64,000 nt of DNA from contig BLLK01000019.1 of the NCBI GenBank assembly GCA_021927905.1, forward strand, positions 1,426,001-1,490,000, given 5' to 3'. The notes beneath the pieces are model-generated. The model saw only the letters and a program-made list of their open reading frames with translations. It ran no database searches and was not told the origin of the DNA. Below are positions 49,212-58,907 of this stretch, piece after piece (position 1 is the first letter of the stretch; every line of letters starts with the position of its first letter). This DNA is from Chaetoceros tenuissimus. Lineage: Eukaryota > Bacillariophyta > Thalassiosirophyceae > Chaetocerotales > Chaetocerotaceae. The translations under genes were made by a program, and so were the position numbers.

Positions 49212-50549
49212 TCAGATGATGAACCATAATAACCCAATTGATATCAATACTACATGTATACTCGTAACACTATTCTTTACACCAGCATTCTTTGTTGGAG
49301 ATAAAGACGGTAATGAAGAAGGTTCTTGGCTAGATGAAGGTATTGACGATGGTTCTGTACTTGTGGAAGGTGCTGCACTTGATGATGGTAGATTCGAAGG
49401 TACTTCACTCTCTTCTTCATTTGTATTTATCGAAGGTTCTGCACTTAAAGAAGGCGATGTGCTTATACTAGGTGCTTGACTTTCTTCATCATTTGCTTTA
49501 CCTGATGGATGTGCACTTAAAGAAGGTTCTAAACTCAATGAAGGTATTAATGAAGGACTGGAACTGATACTAGGTGCTGCACTAACGCTAGGTTTTGCAG
49601 TATCTTCATCATTTCCATCACTCGAAGGTGCTGCACTCATAGATGGCTCCATACTCAAAGATGGCATTGTCGACGGACTTGAACTGATACTAGGCGCCCC
49701 ACTAACACTAGGCGTTGCAGTATCTTGATTATTTTCATTAACTGAGGGCATTGTACTTATAGAAGGTTCCATACTTAATGAAGGAACTGACGAAGGACTG
49801 AAACTAAGACTCGGTGCCGCACTAACACTAGGTGTTGCGGTATCCTCATTATTACTATCTCTCGAAGGTGCTACACTCATGGAAGGCTCCATACTCAATG
49901 AAGGCATTGTCGAAGGACTTGAACTAAGACTAGGCGATGTACTTAAACTAGGAGATCCCGTTTCATCACTACCTCCAGTACATAACTTATCACATGCTCC
50001 CAAGCAATCTTCATCATTCATACATTGTTCATTTTCTCTTCCCGAAGTACAATGTGAATTTTCAAAACATATTCCTGCACCTGAAGAAGTCGTTGGACAA
50101 TCACTGTTTTCTACACATTTCGCACAAACATTATCGATACAAGCACCTCTTTCACATTGGTCTCCAATCGTACAATCTCCTCCGTCCTTGATGTCTCCCC
50201 AGTAACATCTTTTCACTTCGTCCGCTTCTTCAATACATTTATATTCTTGATAACAATCATCATTAGTTTCACAAGTTTCTCCCCAAACTTTTGTAATTGT
50301 AATTCCTGTTGGTTGCTGACTCGGTAATTCCAAAGGTAAGATACTCGGCAAAGAAGTAACGGATGGACTGCTACTCAAAGAAGGAAAAGATGATGGACTA
50401 CTTGAAGGCATTTGAGATTGACTTGGAGTCAAGGAAGGAACTGTTGATAATGATGGCGATGAAGAGAGTGAAGGAACATTCGTATCTTGTGCTTCACATT
50501 TCAAAGAAGCCGATAAAGCCAATAATAGAGAAACTGTTTGAAGTGACAT
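49212..50549 (-). CDS. Secreted PS-repeat surface protein with Cys-rich domain and C-terminal anchor signal
   Basis: A 445-residue protein. It has a signal peptide (MSLQTVSLLLALSASLKCEA), a short PS-rich stretch (24-78), and a Cys-rich domain (93-190). That domain has CETNDDC, CERGACIDNVCAKC and CMNDEDCLGACDKLC, resembling the spaced CxxxxxC patterns of extracellular binding modules. Next is a long PS-rich region (199-420) with four 40-residue repeats, and a hydrophobic C-terminus (SIHVVLISIGLLWFII) with nothing after it. Signal peptide plus hydrophobic end suggests a GPI-anchored or membrane-anchored wall protein. The PS regions are probably extended and O-glycosylated. Related in style to the protein at 24825. 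Confidence 0.8.
   Translation of the reverse strand: MSLQTVSLLLALSASLKCEAQDTNVPSLSSSPSLSTVPSLTPSQSQMPSSSPSSFPSLSSSPSVTSLPSILPLELPSQQPTGITITKVWGETCETNDDCYQEYKCIEEADEVKRCYWGDIKDGGDCTIGDQCERGACIDNVCAKCVENSDCPTTSSGAGICFENSHCTSGRENEQCMNDEDCLGACDKLCTGGSDETGSPSLSTSPSLSSSPSTMPSLSMEPSMSVAPSRDSNNEDTATPSVSAAPSLSFSPSSVPSLSMEPSISTMPSVNENNQDTATPSVSGAPSISSSPSTMPSLSMEPSMSAAPSSDGNDEDTAKPSVSAAPSISSSPSLIPSLSLEPSLSAHPSGKANDEESQAPSISTSPSLSAEPSINTNEEESEVPSNLPSSSAAPSTSTEPSSIPSSSQEPSSLPSLSPTKNAGVKNSVTSIHVVLISIGLLWFII
49476..49955 (-). repeat. 120-base tandem repeat, four units, in PS-rich region
   Basis: Residues 199-358 fall into four 40-residue units of the form TPSVSAAPSLSFSPSSVPSL, SMEPS and an acidic end (DTATP). 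The period is exact, with no length change between units. Confidence 0.85.
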
Positions 50550-51184
50550 TTTCTACTTTCTTTTCTTTCACCCGCTGATTCTTCTGTGAAAGTTTAAAAT
50601 AAGTTACACTTCTAGCTGATAGTTGTTATTTGAATCACCAATATACATATGAGAAGCAACTTTACACAACAACATAAATGTACCTACGAAAAATTTAGAT
50701 GATGCGCACCTCACCTATCCACTTGAAAAATGGCGCGCTTTAGTCGTATCTAATCTTATCTCACTATCTACCCCCCTATGTGATACTCCGATTTCAGGAT
50801 TCAAAAGGGGGAGACATTCGAGTCATGCAGTCATCAATTTCCATTTTTGATATTTGAATAATATTTTTGTTCTTTGGAATATTATTTATTGGTCGACTGC
50901 ATTCCTTTATTTTGACTCTTTGAATATATTTCATGTATTGTTATTTTTAGGAATAATCTGATGTATTTTCTAGGCAGTTTACAATGATAAACGAATGTCA
51001 TTCTCAAGTCGTAAAACATGAATCGTTTCAACGGTACGCTATAATTAATTATTGCAATGTTCTATTATTTATTATATATGATATTGTACTATGTTATACG
51101 TGTATTTGCATTGAATATGATTCATGTGCATGTCTCTCTCTATACTACAGCAATTGATCAATCTCTCTTGTCTAGACTCTCACT
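50550..51184. other. Intergenic region
   Basis: Very AT-rich, with no supported ORF. It carries the PS-repeat gene's upstream region and the 3' side of the HSF gene. Confidence 0.5.
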
Positions 51185-52126
51185 CTAATCATCAAAGACA
51201 TGCATAAAGTCAACTTCCTGTCCTGTCCAACTCAATGGATAAACTCTCTGATCGACCAATGCTTCCCAAAGTAAATCAACATCTTCACTATCGGTATGAT
51301 TGATACATGCATCATGAATATCACCACCACAGGAATCATCGTATGGATCCAGCATTTTCTTTTCATCCATTTCTTCTTTGGAAAATGTTCTTGCACGTTT
51401 CTTGAAAGTAGTAGTAGGAATAGAGGTAGTGATTTCAGAAAAGGTATATTCCATGTGATCTAAATCACTTGCATCGGTAATAACAGACATGTTGGAATGA
51501 GGCAATGTCGTCTGTTGCATTTCAAACGAAAATGGAATCGGCGGGTCGTGCATAATCTGCATCTGTTGACTGGAAACGACTGGCTTCTTCTGTTTCTCCT
51601 TCTTCTTCTTTTTTTCATTTCTCTTATTCGAAGGAGCCTTGTTCTTCACTCCATCTTCCCTCTCTTCATGGCCAACTCCGACCCAAGACATTTTATAAAA
51701 ATTGGGTTCATAATCAGGATTCAAAATCTTTCTCTGACCTTTAATCCTCAATCTAGGAATTGTCATAGTCAAGTCTTTTCTCCCTCTTAAAAACATTTCA
51801 TGATAGTAACCACCCTTGTCTCTTCCTTTTAAAATTCTTGTAAAGCCATAAAGATTCAATTGACGTAAAAAGGAAGTCATTTTGGTTTGTGTTTTAAAAT
51901 GCGCCGGCATGATTTTTTGAATGAATTTTTCAGGTTCATGTACGACAAATGCTCGGCCGTGTGGTTGCCAGGAGATTATACTGGGGTCTGGATTGAGGGA
52001 GAGGAGCGAGTAGAGTTTTTGAGGGAATGGCAGTTTGACTCCTCCTTTGCATTTATTGGTTGGAGATGTGTTGTTGTTATGGGGAGTCGTTGAAAAGTCT
52101 CTGTAAAGCTTTGCTGGGGATGTCAT
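51185..52126 (-). CDS. Heat shock factor-type transcription factor
   Basis: A 313-residue protein with an HSF DNA-binding domain at about 30-135. It begins FPQKLYSLLSLNPDPSIISW and continues HGRAFVVHEPEKF. The recognition-helix region TKMTSFLRQLNLYGFTRI follows, then GGYYHEMFLRGRKDL. HSF-type factors are known to be strongly expanded in diatoms. The HR-A/B trimerisation coil usual in animal and plant HSFs is not obvious after the domain. Instead there is a Lys-rich run (EKKKKKEKQKK, a likely nuclear signal) and an acidic C-terminus (DSEDVDLLWEALVDQ) that could activate transcription. TGACGTCA lies upstream at 52391-52398. Whether it responds to heat cannot be told. Confidence 0.9.
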   Translation of the reverse strand: MTSPAKLYRDFSTTPHNNNTSPTNKCKGGVKLPFPQKLYSLLSLNPDPSIISWQPHGRAFVVHEPEKFIQKIMPAHFKTQTKMTSFLRQLNLYGFTRILKGRDKGGYYHEMFLRGRKDLTMTIPRLRIKGQRKILNPDYEPNFYKMSWVGVGHEEREDGVKNKAPSNKRNEKKKKKEKQKKPVVSSQQMQIMHDPPIPFSFEMQQTTLPHSNMSVITDASDLDHMEYTFSEITTSIPTTTFKKRARTFSKEEMDEKKMLDPYDDSCGGDIHDACINHTDSEDVDLLWEALVDQRVYPLSWTGQEVDFMHVFDD

Positions 52127-52756
52127 TGTTATATATGCTGTAGATATGTGATATGTGTAGAGATATGTTTTGTGGTATGTTGAGGGTATCTTTTGGTATG
52201 TTTATTCAGTCGTTGCTCGTAAAATGAATTGAAAGGAATGAATGCCAAACAACAGCTGCTGAAAAATAAATGGGAACATCTGGGAATTACTCCTTGCAAT
52301 TGCAACGATTAGGAATGACTACTCTTCCTCCCTTCCTTCTTTCGATAAATTAGTCTTTTTTAGTTTTCAATGAAGTGGTTGACTTCATCATGACGTCAGC
52401 TTTATATATGGAAACATATGTTGAGGTCCCGTTTCAGATTTTTGCTTGGGAAGATTGGGAAGGCAAACAACAGATTTTAGGAATGTATGATGGACTTTGG
52501 GGCTCTACAGTATGGTACAACAAGTGAATTGTGATATTTATTTGCGCTAAAATATTCCATCTTTATCTAGTTAGCTACTCTTATGTAGAAATAAATAAAG
52601 TACTACAAGCAACTGATGCGTTGAGGTTGTAAACCTCAACGGTTGATCAATTGGTCATCTTGATTCGGAGGAACTTTTTATGTAACAGTAGATGAGGCAT
52701 TCACTTTATTTTGTCCATGACTCTTTGCAGAAATTAGAGTAGTCTTTTATAGCTAC
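52127..52756. other. HSF upstream region
   Basis: It contains TGACGTCA at 52391-52398, followed by TTTATATATGG. No ORF is supported. The dispersed repeat block starts at the right-hand end. Confidence 0.5.
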
Positions 52757-53175
52757 CAGACTGATGGAATGGAAGAAATAAGCTCGTTTTGATTGGAAAG
52801 AGAGCAAGATAGATGGTATTTGAGAGAGCAAGATTTCGATCGTGTGTAAGATTTTTATATCACAAACTCAAAAAATATCACTTGTTTTAGTAGTCTTTCT
52901 TCATGGCTGTTGGCTTATTCCAGAAAAAATGTTATGAGCCAAAGAGAGCAGGAAATCACTCGTGTTTGAATATTTTATCACAAACTGAAAAGTATCACTT
53001 CTTGAAATGCCCTATTCAGGTTATAACTAACAGAACAAGAACTAGAGAGAAAGGAGCAGGAAATTATTCGGGTTTGAATATTTTTATCACAAACTCTAAA
53101 GTATCACTTCTTGAATTGCAATGTTGGTGATGTACTGCTATCTAGATTGCGACTCGGTCTACGATGGAAGAAATA
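52757..53175. repeat. Dispersed/tandem noncoding repeat, block 1
   Basis: Three imperfect units (about 52830, 52945 and 53050) share GAGAGCAGGAAAT, CGTGTTTGAATATTTTATC, ACAAACT and AAGTATCACTTCTTGAA. The block is bracketed by GGAAGAAATAAGCTC, present at about 52769 and 53166. The same elements recur at 54236-54480. A short ORF across it is a by-product of the repeats. Confidence 0.75.
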
Positions 53176-53261
53176 AGCTCCACATGGTTGGAGCTCATTG
53201 TTATTAGCTACTAGAGTATTCAATTGCTTTTGTTCAGATTATTCTTTGCATCACACACAGC

Positions 53262-54179
53262 ATGATTGCGCGAAAAAGTAAATCGTTTGACTACTACTAC
53301 AACAGAGAAAATAAAAGCAACGCAGACTTGGACATGTTTCCAAGAAATCTTTTAGTGTGTTCATGTGATGCCTTGAACATATCTTATGAATTGGAGCAAC
53401 TCAAAGAGGCATCCAAGAAAGAACTAAAATTTGGATACGATGAAACTGATGAGTTGAAGAAACAGAGTAACTATAATGAGCAACGAATATTCAAATTGCA
53501 GAAGGAAATGAAACTGTTGAAAAAAGAGTTGGGAAAATCAAAGGATAGGGAATGGTCTTTGCGGAAACGAAACAGCAAGCTGATTTCGAAATTTGATGAA
53601 AGTGCGCAGAAGAAAAAAGAGCCTGCATATATGAGGGCCATGTTCCATAAGACCGATAGAAGAGCTTCCTTACCAGTAATGCACTTTGCAAAATTTGACG
53701 TAGCGTTTACAAGAAGTTCATCCTTCTCAAAATGTGAGCAAGATGCTATGAGTAATCAGTCATCCAAGAGTATCACACAAATTCGTACTAGTGATAGTGC
53801 TGAAGCGGACACTGAAAGCAATGCTAGTTCATCAAATTCAACAGCACAATATTCAACAGAAAATTTCTTTCAATATCGTAGATTCCGTGGTTTACGGAAA
53901 CGACGCGATAATTCAGATGATAGTTTATTTCAAGATGTATCTGGATGTAGCTCCATAAGTAGAAGACTTTCAAGCGAAGATGAAGAATGTGTTAATGACC
54001 ATCGACCACTTGAAGTACAAATAAAGGAGATAGAAAGCAAAGTTGACGAGATAGAGGAACTAAAATTGAAAATGACAAACAGAGATCTTATAATCAACTG
54101 CATGGAGGAAACCTTACAAACTGAAATTCGAAATATGCAAGATATACTTGTAGAGTTTGAAAGAAAAGTACAACTATGA
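53262..54179 (+). CDS. Coiled-coil protein of unknown function
   Basis: A 305-residue protein, not recognised. The N-terminus has YYYNRENKSNADLDMF. A coiled coil covers about 42-110 (LEQLKEASKKELKF, LQKEMKLLKKELGKSKDREW). A Ser/Asn-rich, probably disordered middle contains an Arg-rich stretch (FRGLRKRRDN). A second coil covers about 245-305 (EIESKVDEIEELKLKM). The gene sits directly after the repeat block at 52757-53175 and before its second block, which suggests the locus was duplicated or assembled through these repeats. The ATG at 53262 is the first in frame. No targeting signal is seen. Confidence 0.65.
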   Translation: MIARKSKSFDYYYNRENKSNADLDMFPRNLLVCSCDALNISYELEQLKEASKKELKFGYDETDELKKQSNYNEQRIFKLQKEMKLLKKELGKSKDREWSLRKRNSKLISKFDESAQKKKEPAYMRAMFHKTDRRASLPVMHFAKFDVAFTRSSSFSKCEQDAMSNQSSKSITQIRTSDSAEADTESNASSSNSTAQYSTENFFQYRRFRGLRKRRDNSDDSLFQDVSGCSSISRRLSSEDEECVNDHRPLEVQIKEIESKVDEIEELKLKMTNRDLIINCMEETLQTEIRNMQDILVEFERKVQL

Positions 54180-54235
54180 TCAGCTTTACTTAAATCATAA
54201 TTCATACGTAAAGTAAATGTATTTAATACTTGCGT

Positions 54236-54480
54236 GTTGCAACGGAAGAAATAAGGTCGTTGTAGATCGGAACAGTATTACTTCGAGAGCAAGATTTCGA
54301 TCGTGTTTGAATATTTTTCATCACAAAGCATCAATGTTTTACTTTTGTTTTGTAGAGAACAAGATGTTACGAGCTCAAGAGAGCAGGTATTTATTAGGTA
54401 TTTATTCGCGTTTTTGAATATTTTATCACAAAGTCAAAAATATCACTTGTTGTGATGATCGATGTACTGCTAACTAGACA
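54236..54480. repeat. Dispersed/tandem noncoding repeat, block 2
   Basis: It shares GGAAGAAATAAG, GAGAGCAAGATTTCGATCGT, TTTGAATATTTT, ATCACAAAG and GATGTACTGCTA with block 1 at 52757-53175. Like block 1 it lies just upstream of a plus-strand gene. Confidence 0.75.
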
Positions 54481-54537
54481 GCGCATCTTATATTATAATT
54501 TGAAGCTTAAGAACAATATACCCAATTGACGTTTGAA

Positions 54538-55170
54538 ATGATTAAATCAATTGAGCATCACTCCAAGATTCATGGCGTAAACTTGGAAGAATTATTCCAA
54601 GACAAGGTGCTGTCCAATGAAAGCTGCTTCTGGTCTTTACTACAATCACAGACAGATAGACTTCATTATTACTATTACGATCGAGAACATAAAGTTAGAA
54701 GAGATATGAAGGATCTTGCTGTCGCATCTGCACAAGTAAATGTTACTGAAATAAGAGATGATGTTACATGGCTCATCGACTTTATAAATCACAACGCTAT
54801 CCTTTTTTCTTCAGCAGTTCGCAAATTCGATTCCTATCACGAACTCAATACGTATGATGATGAAAAGAACTACTTTGATGAAACATATTCATTTATGGAT
54901 GGCCATAGATTGCAAAAGGTTCTGGATGCTTTAGACATTTATGAATTTGAAGATAGGCAAAAGAATAAGTCTAACTCAAGAAAGGATAATGCAAAAAGAA
55001 CAAGAGGATCAAAGAAAAAAAGACGATTCAGTGTCACAAAAGAATTGATTGTGATTAAACGGCATAATAGCCGCTCTACACAACTTGTAGATGAAAAGGA
55101 AAGAAGGAATTGCCTTCAAATGTTCAAATCATTTAAGTCAAGGGAGATTTTGAAGAGGAGCCAGGAATAG
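54538..55170 (+). CDS. SPX-domain-like small protein
   Basis: A 210-residue protein from the ATG at 54538. About residues 28-100 resemble the two helices of an SPX domain. ESCFWSLLQSQTDRLHYYYY corresponds to the FFxxLxxELxKVNxFY helix, and TWLIDFINHNAILFSS followed by AVRKFDSY corresponds to the LxxYxxLNxxAFxKIxKKxDK helix. SPX domains sense inositol pyrophosphates to report phosphate status. Here the basic residues that bind the ligand are mostly replaced and the usual N-terminal MKFGK segment is missing. The C-terminal half is very basic (KRTRGSKKKRRF) and could be a nuclear signal. The SPX assignment is by motif reading only, and the protein may be a diverged relative without ligand binding. 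Confidence 0.55.
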   Translation: MIKSIEHHSKIHGVNLEELFQDKVLSNESCFWSLLQSQTDRLHYYYYDREHKVRRDMKDLAVASAQVNVTEIRDDVTWLIDFINHNAILFSSAVRKFDSYHELNTYDDEKNYFDETYSFMDGHRLQKVLDALDIYEFEDRQKNKSNSRKDNAKRTRGSKKKRRFSVTKELIVIKRHNSRSTQLVDEKERRNCLQMFKSFKSREILKRSQE

Positions 55171-55431
55171 TCATTAGAATGAAGGTCTATTTTGACTCAT
55201 TACAATTGCTTATATTTACAAGAATGGTACAAATGACGATTTACAAATGACGATCGTCCACTCGTCCTATAGCCTACTATGGTTACATTGCCTCCCCTAC
55301 AATTGTATTCATTCTTTTTCTTAGCTACCAATGATAATACCCCATCATCGAATTATATTTGTGTCGAGCTAGAAGAGATCATGTGCCCTCGCATTTCTTC
55401 CCTATAGCTAAAATACAACACAAGCTAGCTC

Positions 55432-56067
55432 TCATTCTTTTCTAGACATCTTAGAAAGAAGCGTAAAAGTAGCATTTTCACATCTTTCATTCCCCCATTG
55501 CTTTGTATGTTTATCAAAACAGTTCCTATCATGCCTTTTCGCAGATCCTGGATGACAGAAGTACTTCATACAAGCATTGCATCTAACATTTGCAAAACTA
55601 ATACTTTTGTTTGCACCTGTAAAACAAAGTTTATCCTTTTCGGTGATGACTTTATTCCCTTTCACGTAAAAATCTCCCTTGATACGAAACTGACAATGTT
55701 TTTTTACCCTAGCTTTTGGACTCTTTGCCTTTTTGGTCGTGTGCTTTTTCTTTTTAGGAGGTACTACGTCCTTGTTGGTGCTGTTGTGAGGAGGTGTTAC
55801 CTCTTTGCAAAACCTAGAAGTTGGGACAATACAAGTAGGCGAACCTATGTTACTCTTCCTCATCAACAATAGCATATCGGCACCTTGTTCAACATCTTGG
55901 TATTTATGTTCTTCTTTAGACGATGGCTGTGTAGCATTTTTATTCTCCTCTTCATTGTTCTTCTTGATGTTCTCTAGCATAGCTAAAAATGAAGGTCCAC
56001 ATTCTTCCTGAGTCTCATCTGTGGACCTATGATGTGCAGATATAGTGCTGTTACAAATAATGTTCAT
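55432..56067 (-). CDS. Basic zinc-finger-like protein of unknown function
   Basis: A 211-residue protein. The first 75 residues are acidic and polar. A strongly basic stretch follows (PPKKKKHTTKKAKSPKARVKK). The last third has a Cys/His cluster: CFTGANKSISFANVRC, then CNACMKYFCHPGSAKRHDRN, then CFDKH. The spacing C-x2-C-x4-C-x6-H-x4-C resembles a small zinc-binding finger, but no named family is recognised. The basic patch suggests a nuclear, possibly nucleic-acid-binding protein. TGACGTCA lies at 56231-56238, 163 bases upstream. Confidence 0.65.
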   Translation of the reverse strand: MNIICNSTISAHHRSTDETQEECGPSFLAMLENIKKNNEEENKNATQPSSKEEHKYQDVEQGADMLLLMRKSNIGSPTCIVPTSRFCKEVTPPHNSTNKDVVPPKKKKHTTKKAKSPKARVKKHCQFRIKGDFYVKGNKVITEKDKLCFTGANKSISFANVRCNACMKYFCHPGSAKRHDRNCFDKHTKQWGNERCENATFTLLSKMSRKE

Positions 56068-56882
56068 GTTGGTTTCCTAGTTTTGTCTATTTCAATTACA
56101 AAAGCAGCTAATGGAAACTCATGTATTCCCTCCTGTGGCGTCGGATCTTTTAATGTCATGCTCATAACCTCTGAATCGATTCTTCTAAATTCTTCTTTTA
56201 TCCAATGACTACCAGACCATGAGGCTTTTATGACGTCAGTAAATGCATTGACGGCACGAACTTGACCAATGACAATACCAATTGTTCTTTTTCTTTCTGA
56301 TTACTTTTTGAAAACACGAATTTGAAGTATAAGTTTGCACCTTGCTATTGATGTCGTAGTTCTAGATCTTGAGAATAAAGCGAGTACTTGTAAATAGGGT
56401 TAGTAAAGAGTAAATGTTTACTACAGTTGCTGTTACTTCAAGATCATTCTTTGTAAATCTTTGCTAAGAAGTGAAAAACAAGGACAATGAATAGTAGTAA
56501 GTGTTGGGTGAAGATTTGTATGAGTTGGTATTATCTTTGTGAACGGGACATAGCTTATGTGCAGGTGAAAGATGATATCATTTTAGAAGTATATACTAGG
56601 CCTCTTGCTTTTCAAATAATTACAAGTATGTTTAAAAAAACGTAGAGGGCTCGTGATGATACACTTGTGACTTCTACTATCCGAAAACGAAAGATTTTTG
56701 GACTATAGTGGCAATGCTGAGAGTCCTATGGCTTTTCTTGGTCAAGAAAAAGTGATACAGTAAATGATTCAATCAGCTTCCAAACAAGCATTTTCTAGAA
56801 ATTGGCTTCAAAACATATCACTTTACGTTATCCTTATTCACAAATAATTATTCATCATCTACAATTGCCTTGTGTTATCAAC
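56068..56882. other. Intergenic with promoter core and dispersed repeat copy
   Basis: It contains TGACGTCA at 56231-56238 inside the repeat copy at 56201-56300. The remainder to 56882 is AT-rich and shows no ORF. Confidence 0.5.
56201..56300 (+). repeat. Dispersed repeat, copy 1 (copy 2 at 58733-58845)
   Basis: Shared runs in the same order are CCAATGACTACC, AGGCTTTTATGACGTCAG or AGGCTTTTATGACATCAG, a TTGAC..CACGAAC stretch, and TGTTCTTTTTC. Copy 1 lies upstream of the minus-strand zinc-finger-like gene and copy 2 upstream of the plus-strand gene at 58908. Confidence 0.65.
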
Positions 56883-58301
56883 TCATGCATCTTCAAACTG
56901 TTCAGCCTTGGAAGATGGAATCGAGGCATAGAAAGAACAAAACTCTAAAAAGTCAACCTCTCCACTGCCATCTACGTCAACAGTCTTGTACAACAAATCA
57001 AAGTCAGAATCAGAAAACTTGATTCCAGAGCTCTCAATGAGATTCTTGAACTCATCCTTGTCAATAAGGCCGCTCAAGTCCGTGTCAATTGACTTGAACA
57101 TCTTTTCAAGCTCGACAGAAGTAAGTTCCTTATCTTTCTCAATTCCACAGTGAGCAGCAATGGACTTTGCGAATACTTCCTTGATTTTCTTCTCACGTGC
57201 TGCCATTCTACTTTTGTAAATCATGTAAAAGATTGCTGCAAGGACGACGATTGCAGCAATAGATACTCCAGCCAAGAATCCTCCTTCGAGTGCTCCATCT
57301 GGTTCCATATATGGACTCATCATTGCAGCATTAGGATCTTGTGTGTTCCAGTCTGCTTCCATAGGACATTTGGAAGATGCACATTCTACTGTGCTTGGAT
57401 CAGCAGGAGCTGCAAAGTATGGCTGTGCGTATACTCCATCTGTCACAGGAGTAGCAGGAATGTTGAAAGCTGCTAGAGTAGTATCCATTTTATTCTTCCA
57501 GTCCATGGCATTTGCTACCTTGTTCCCGAACGACATTCTAGAGAATGACATAAGAACAGGATCTTCCATAGAAACATCGAACGTTTCTCTGACTGCACTA
57601 AAAGCATCGCAGTTTGACTTCACACAGAGATATGATTCGCGAATAAGTCTCCCCATTCCTTCTTCACGAGAAAACAAAGATGATCCGGAGTGAGGCATGA
57701 ACATAGACATGGCTCCATGCGAAGACTCATCGTCCATATCCATCTCCATTGCAAGCTTTCTTCTCATCATATCCATATCATTCATGTTCATCCCGTCATG
57801 CTCAGGATCATTCACTGTATGAAATTCTTGAAAGGTAGACCCGTGACCAAGAAGATTGGCAGTGCCATCCTTTTCAAAAGTAGCTGTGTAGTAACTGTCT
57901 TCCTTTAGAACAAGGCCCGGTGCACCTGCTGCAGTGTTCCCCTGTAGGATATAATTGTGGACATAGATTCTAGTTTCATCGACGGTAACATTTCTATAAA
58001 TCTTTCGTGGAAATTGAGTAAAAGATCCTGCACCCTCTGGGAGAGGTAGATCATCGAGAGAGGACTCGGTCACTTGCACACCATCAGCTGCATAAATGTA
58101 TTCATCGATTTCGTAGAGACCTTCATAGGATTTCCAAAACATGCTTCCTTCCTTGAGATCATAGCTCACATCTGGATCATATCTTTTGTCAGTATCTCCG
58201 ATGCACGCTTTGGTCACGCCTTTGATTCCACACTTGAGTGCAGAGACAGAAGACGCTGAAATAGAGAGGAGAAGAGCAATGGGAAAAGAAGTGAACTTCA
58301 T
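56883..58301 (-). CDS. Single-pass membrane protein with cytosolic EF-hand pair
   Basis: A 472-residue protein. The signal peptide is at 1-21 (SISASSVSA). A Cys-containing lumenal/extracellular domain (22-340) includes an odd Met/Asp-rich run (NMNDMDMMRRKLAMEMDMDD). One membrane segment covers 341-363 (FLAGVSIAAIVVLAAIFYMI), followed by a basic stop-transfer. The cytosolic tail has two canonical EF-hand loops, Asp406-Glu417 (DTDLSGLIDKDE) and Asp442-Glu453 (DVDGSGEVDFLE). Both have acidic residues at positions 1, 3, 9 and 12. The tail should bind calcium, so the protein may couple an outside or lumenal event to calcium. The lumenal domain is not recognised and may be diatom-specific. Confidence 0.85.
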   Translation of the reverse strand: MKFTSFPIALLLSISASSVSALKCGIKGVTKACIGDTDKRYDPDVSYDLKEGSMFWKSYEGLYEIDEYIYAADGVQVTESSLDDLPLPEGAGSFTQFPRKIYRNVTVDETRIYVHNYILQGNTAAGAPGLVLKEDSYYTATFEKDGTANLLGHGSTFQEFHTVNDPEHDGMNMNDMDMMRRKLAMEMDMDDESSHGAMSMFMPHSGSSLFSREEGMGRLIRESYLCVKSNCDAFSAVRETFDVSMEDPVLMSFSRMSFGNKVANAMDWKNKMDTTLAAFNIPATPVTDGVYAQPYFAAPADPSTVECASSKCPMEADWNTQDPNAAMMSPYMEPDGALEGGFLAGVSIAAIVVLAAIFYMIYKSRMAAREKKIKEVFAKSIAAHCGIEKDKELTSVELEKMFKSIDTDLSGLIDKDEFKNLIESSGIKFSDSDFDLLYKTVDVDGSGEVDFLEFCSFYASIPSSKAEQFEDA

Positions 58302-58907
58302 GTTGTTGTGTTCAATAGAAATAGTTTCTTTTTGTGGAAGCCTACTATTTTGTTATGTTTGGCAAAAGGACCTACGTATCTACCTTCACAAGGCAAGATT
58401 GCTCGAATGAATGTAGAAGTATGAAAGTACGCCACTACTTCAACTGCAACTTCAAGTATGCAGGCTGAGGTACTTACGTGGTTGGTTCTTTTTGAAATTT
58501 GACATGACAGAAAAGCCTCTATGAGTGAAGAAATACAGTAACATAACCCGTGACTGTACTGCGTTAGTTTTTAATTTAGATTTTTATTCAGTATTCATTC
58601 TGCCATTGTTCAGCACTATTCATTGATAAGAAACATTCTTTTTTATCATTGAAATAATTTCATTTAGTCTCCCAGTAATAATGATGATGATAGACCAAAA
58701 ACAGAACCTCGACACTTTGTTTCCTATGTGAACCAATGACTACCTTGAAAAGTCGTAAAAGTTTCAATTCAAGGCTTTTATGACATCAGACTAGTGTTGA
58801 CATCACGAACCCTATCACTGACAACTGTTCTTTTTCCATAATCAGCAACTATATATATCTTTCTTATTCCATAAACATATAAAGAACTATTCAAATCAAC
58901 TTAAATA
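58302..58907. other. Divergent intergenic region
   Basis: It separates the minus-strand EF-hand gene from the plus-strand gene at 58908. It contains the repeat copy 58733-58845 and a TATATATAT run at about 58850. No ORF is supported. Confidence 0.5.
58733..58845 (+). repeat. Dispersed repeat, copy 2
   Basis: Matches 56201-56300 over four blocks in the same orientation. Here the CRE core has become TGACATCA, present twice. Confidence 0.6.

Noticed and set aside
52903-53130. Plus-strand ORF of 75 residues
   Set aside because: It is made entirely of two copies of the noncoding repeat (both carry NHSCLNIL/NYSGLNIF) and has no other support.
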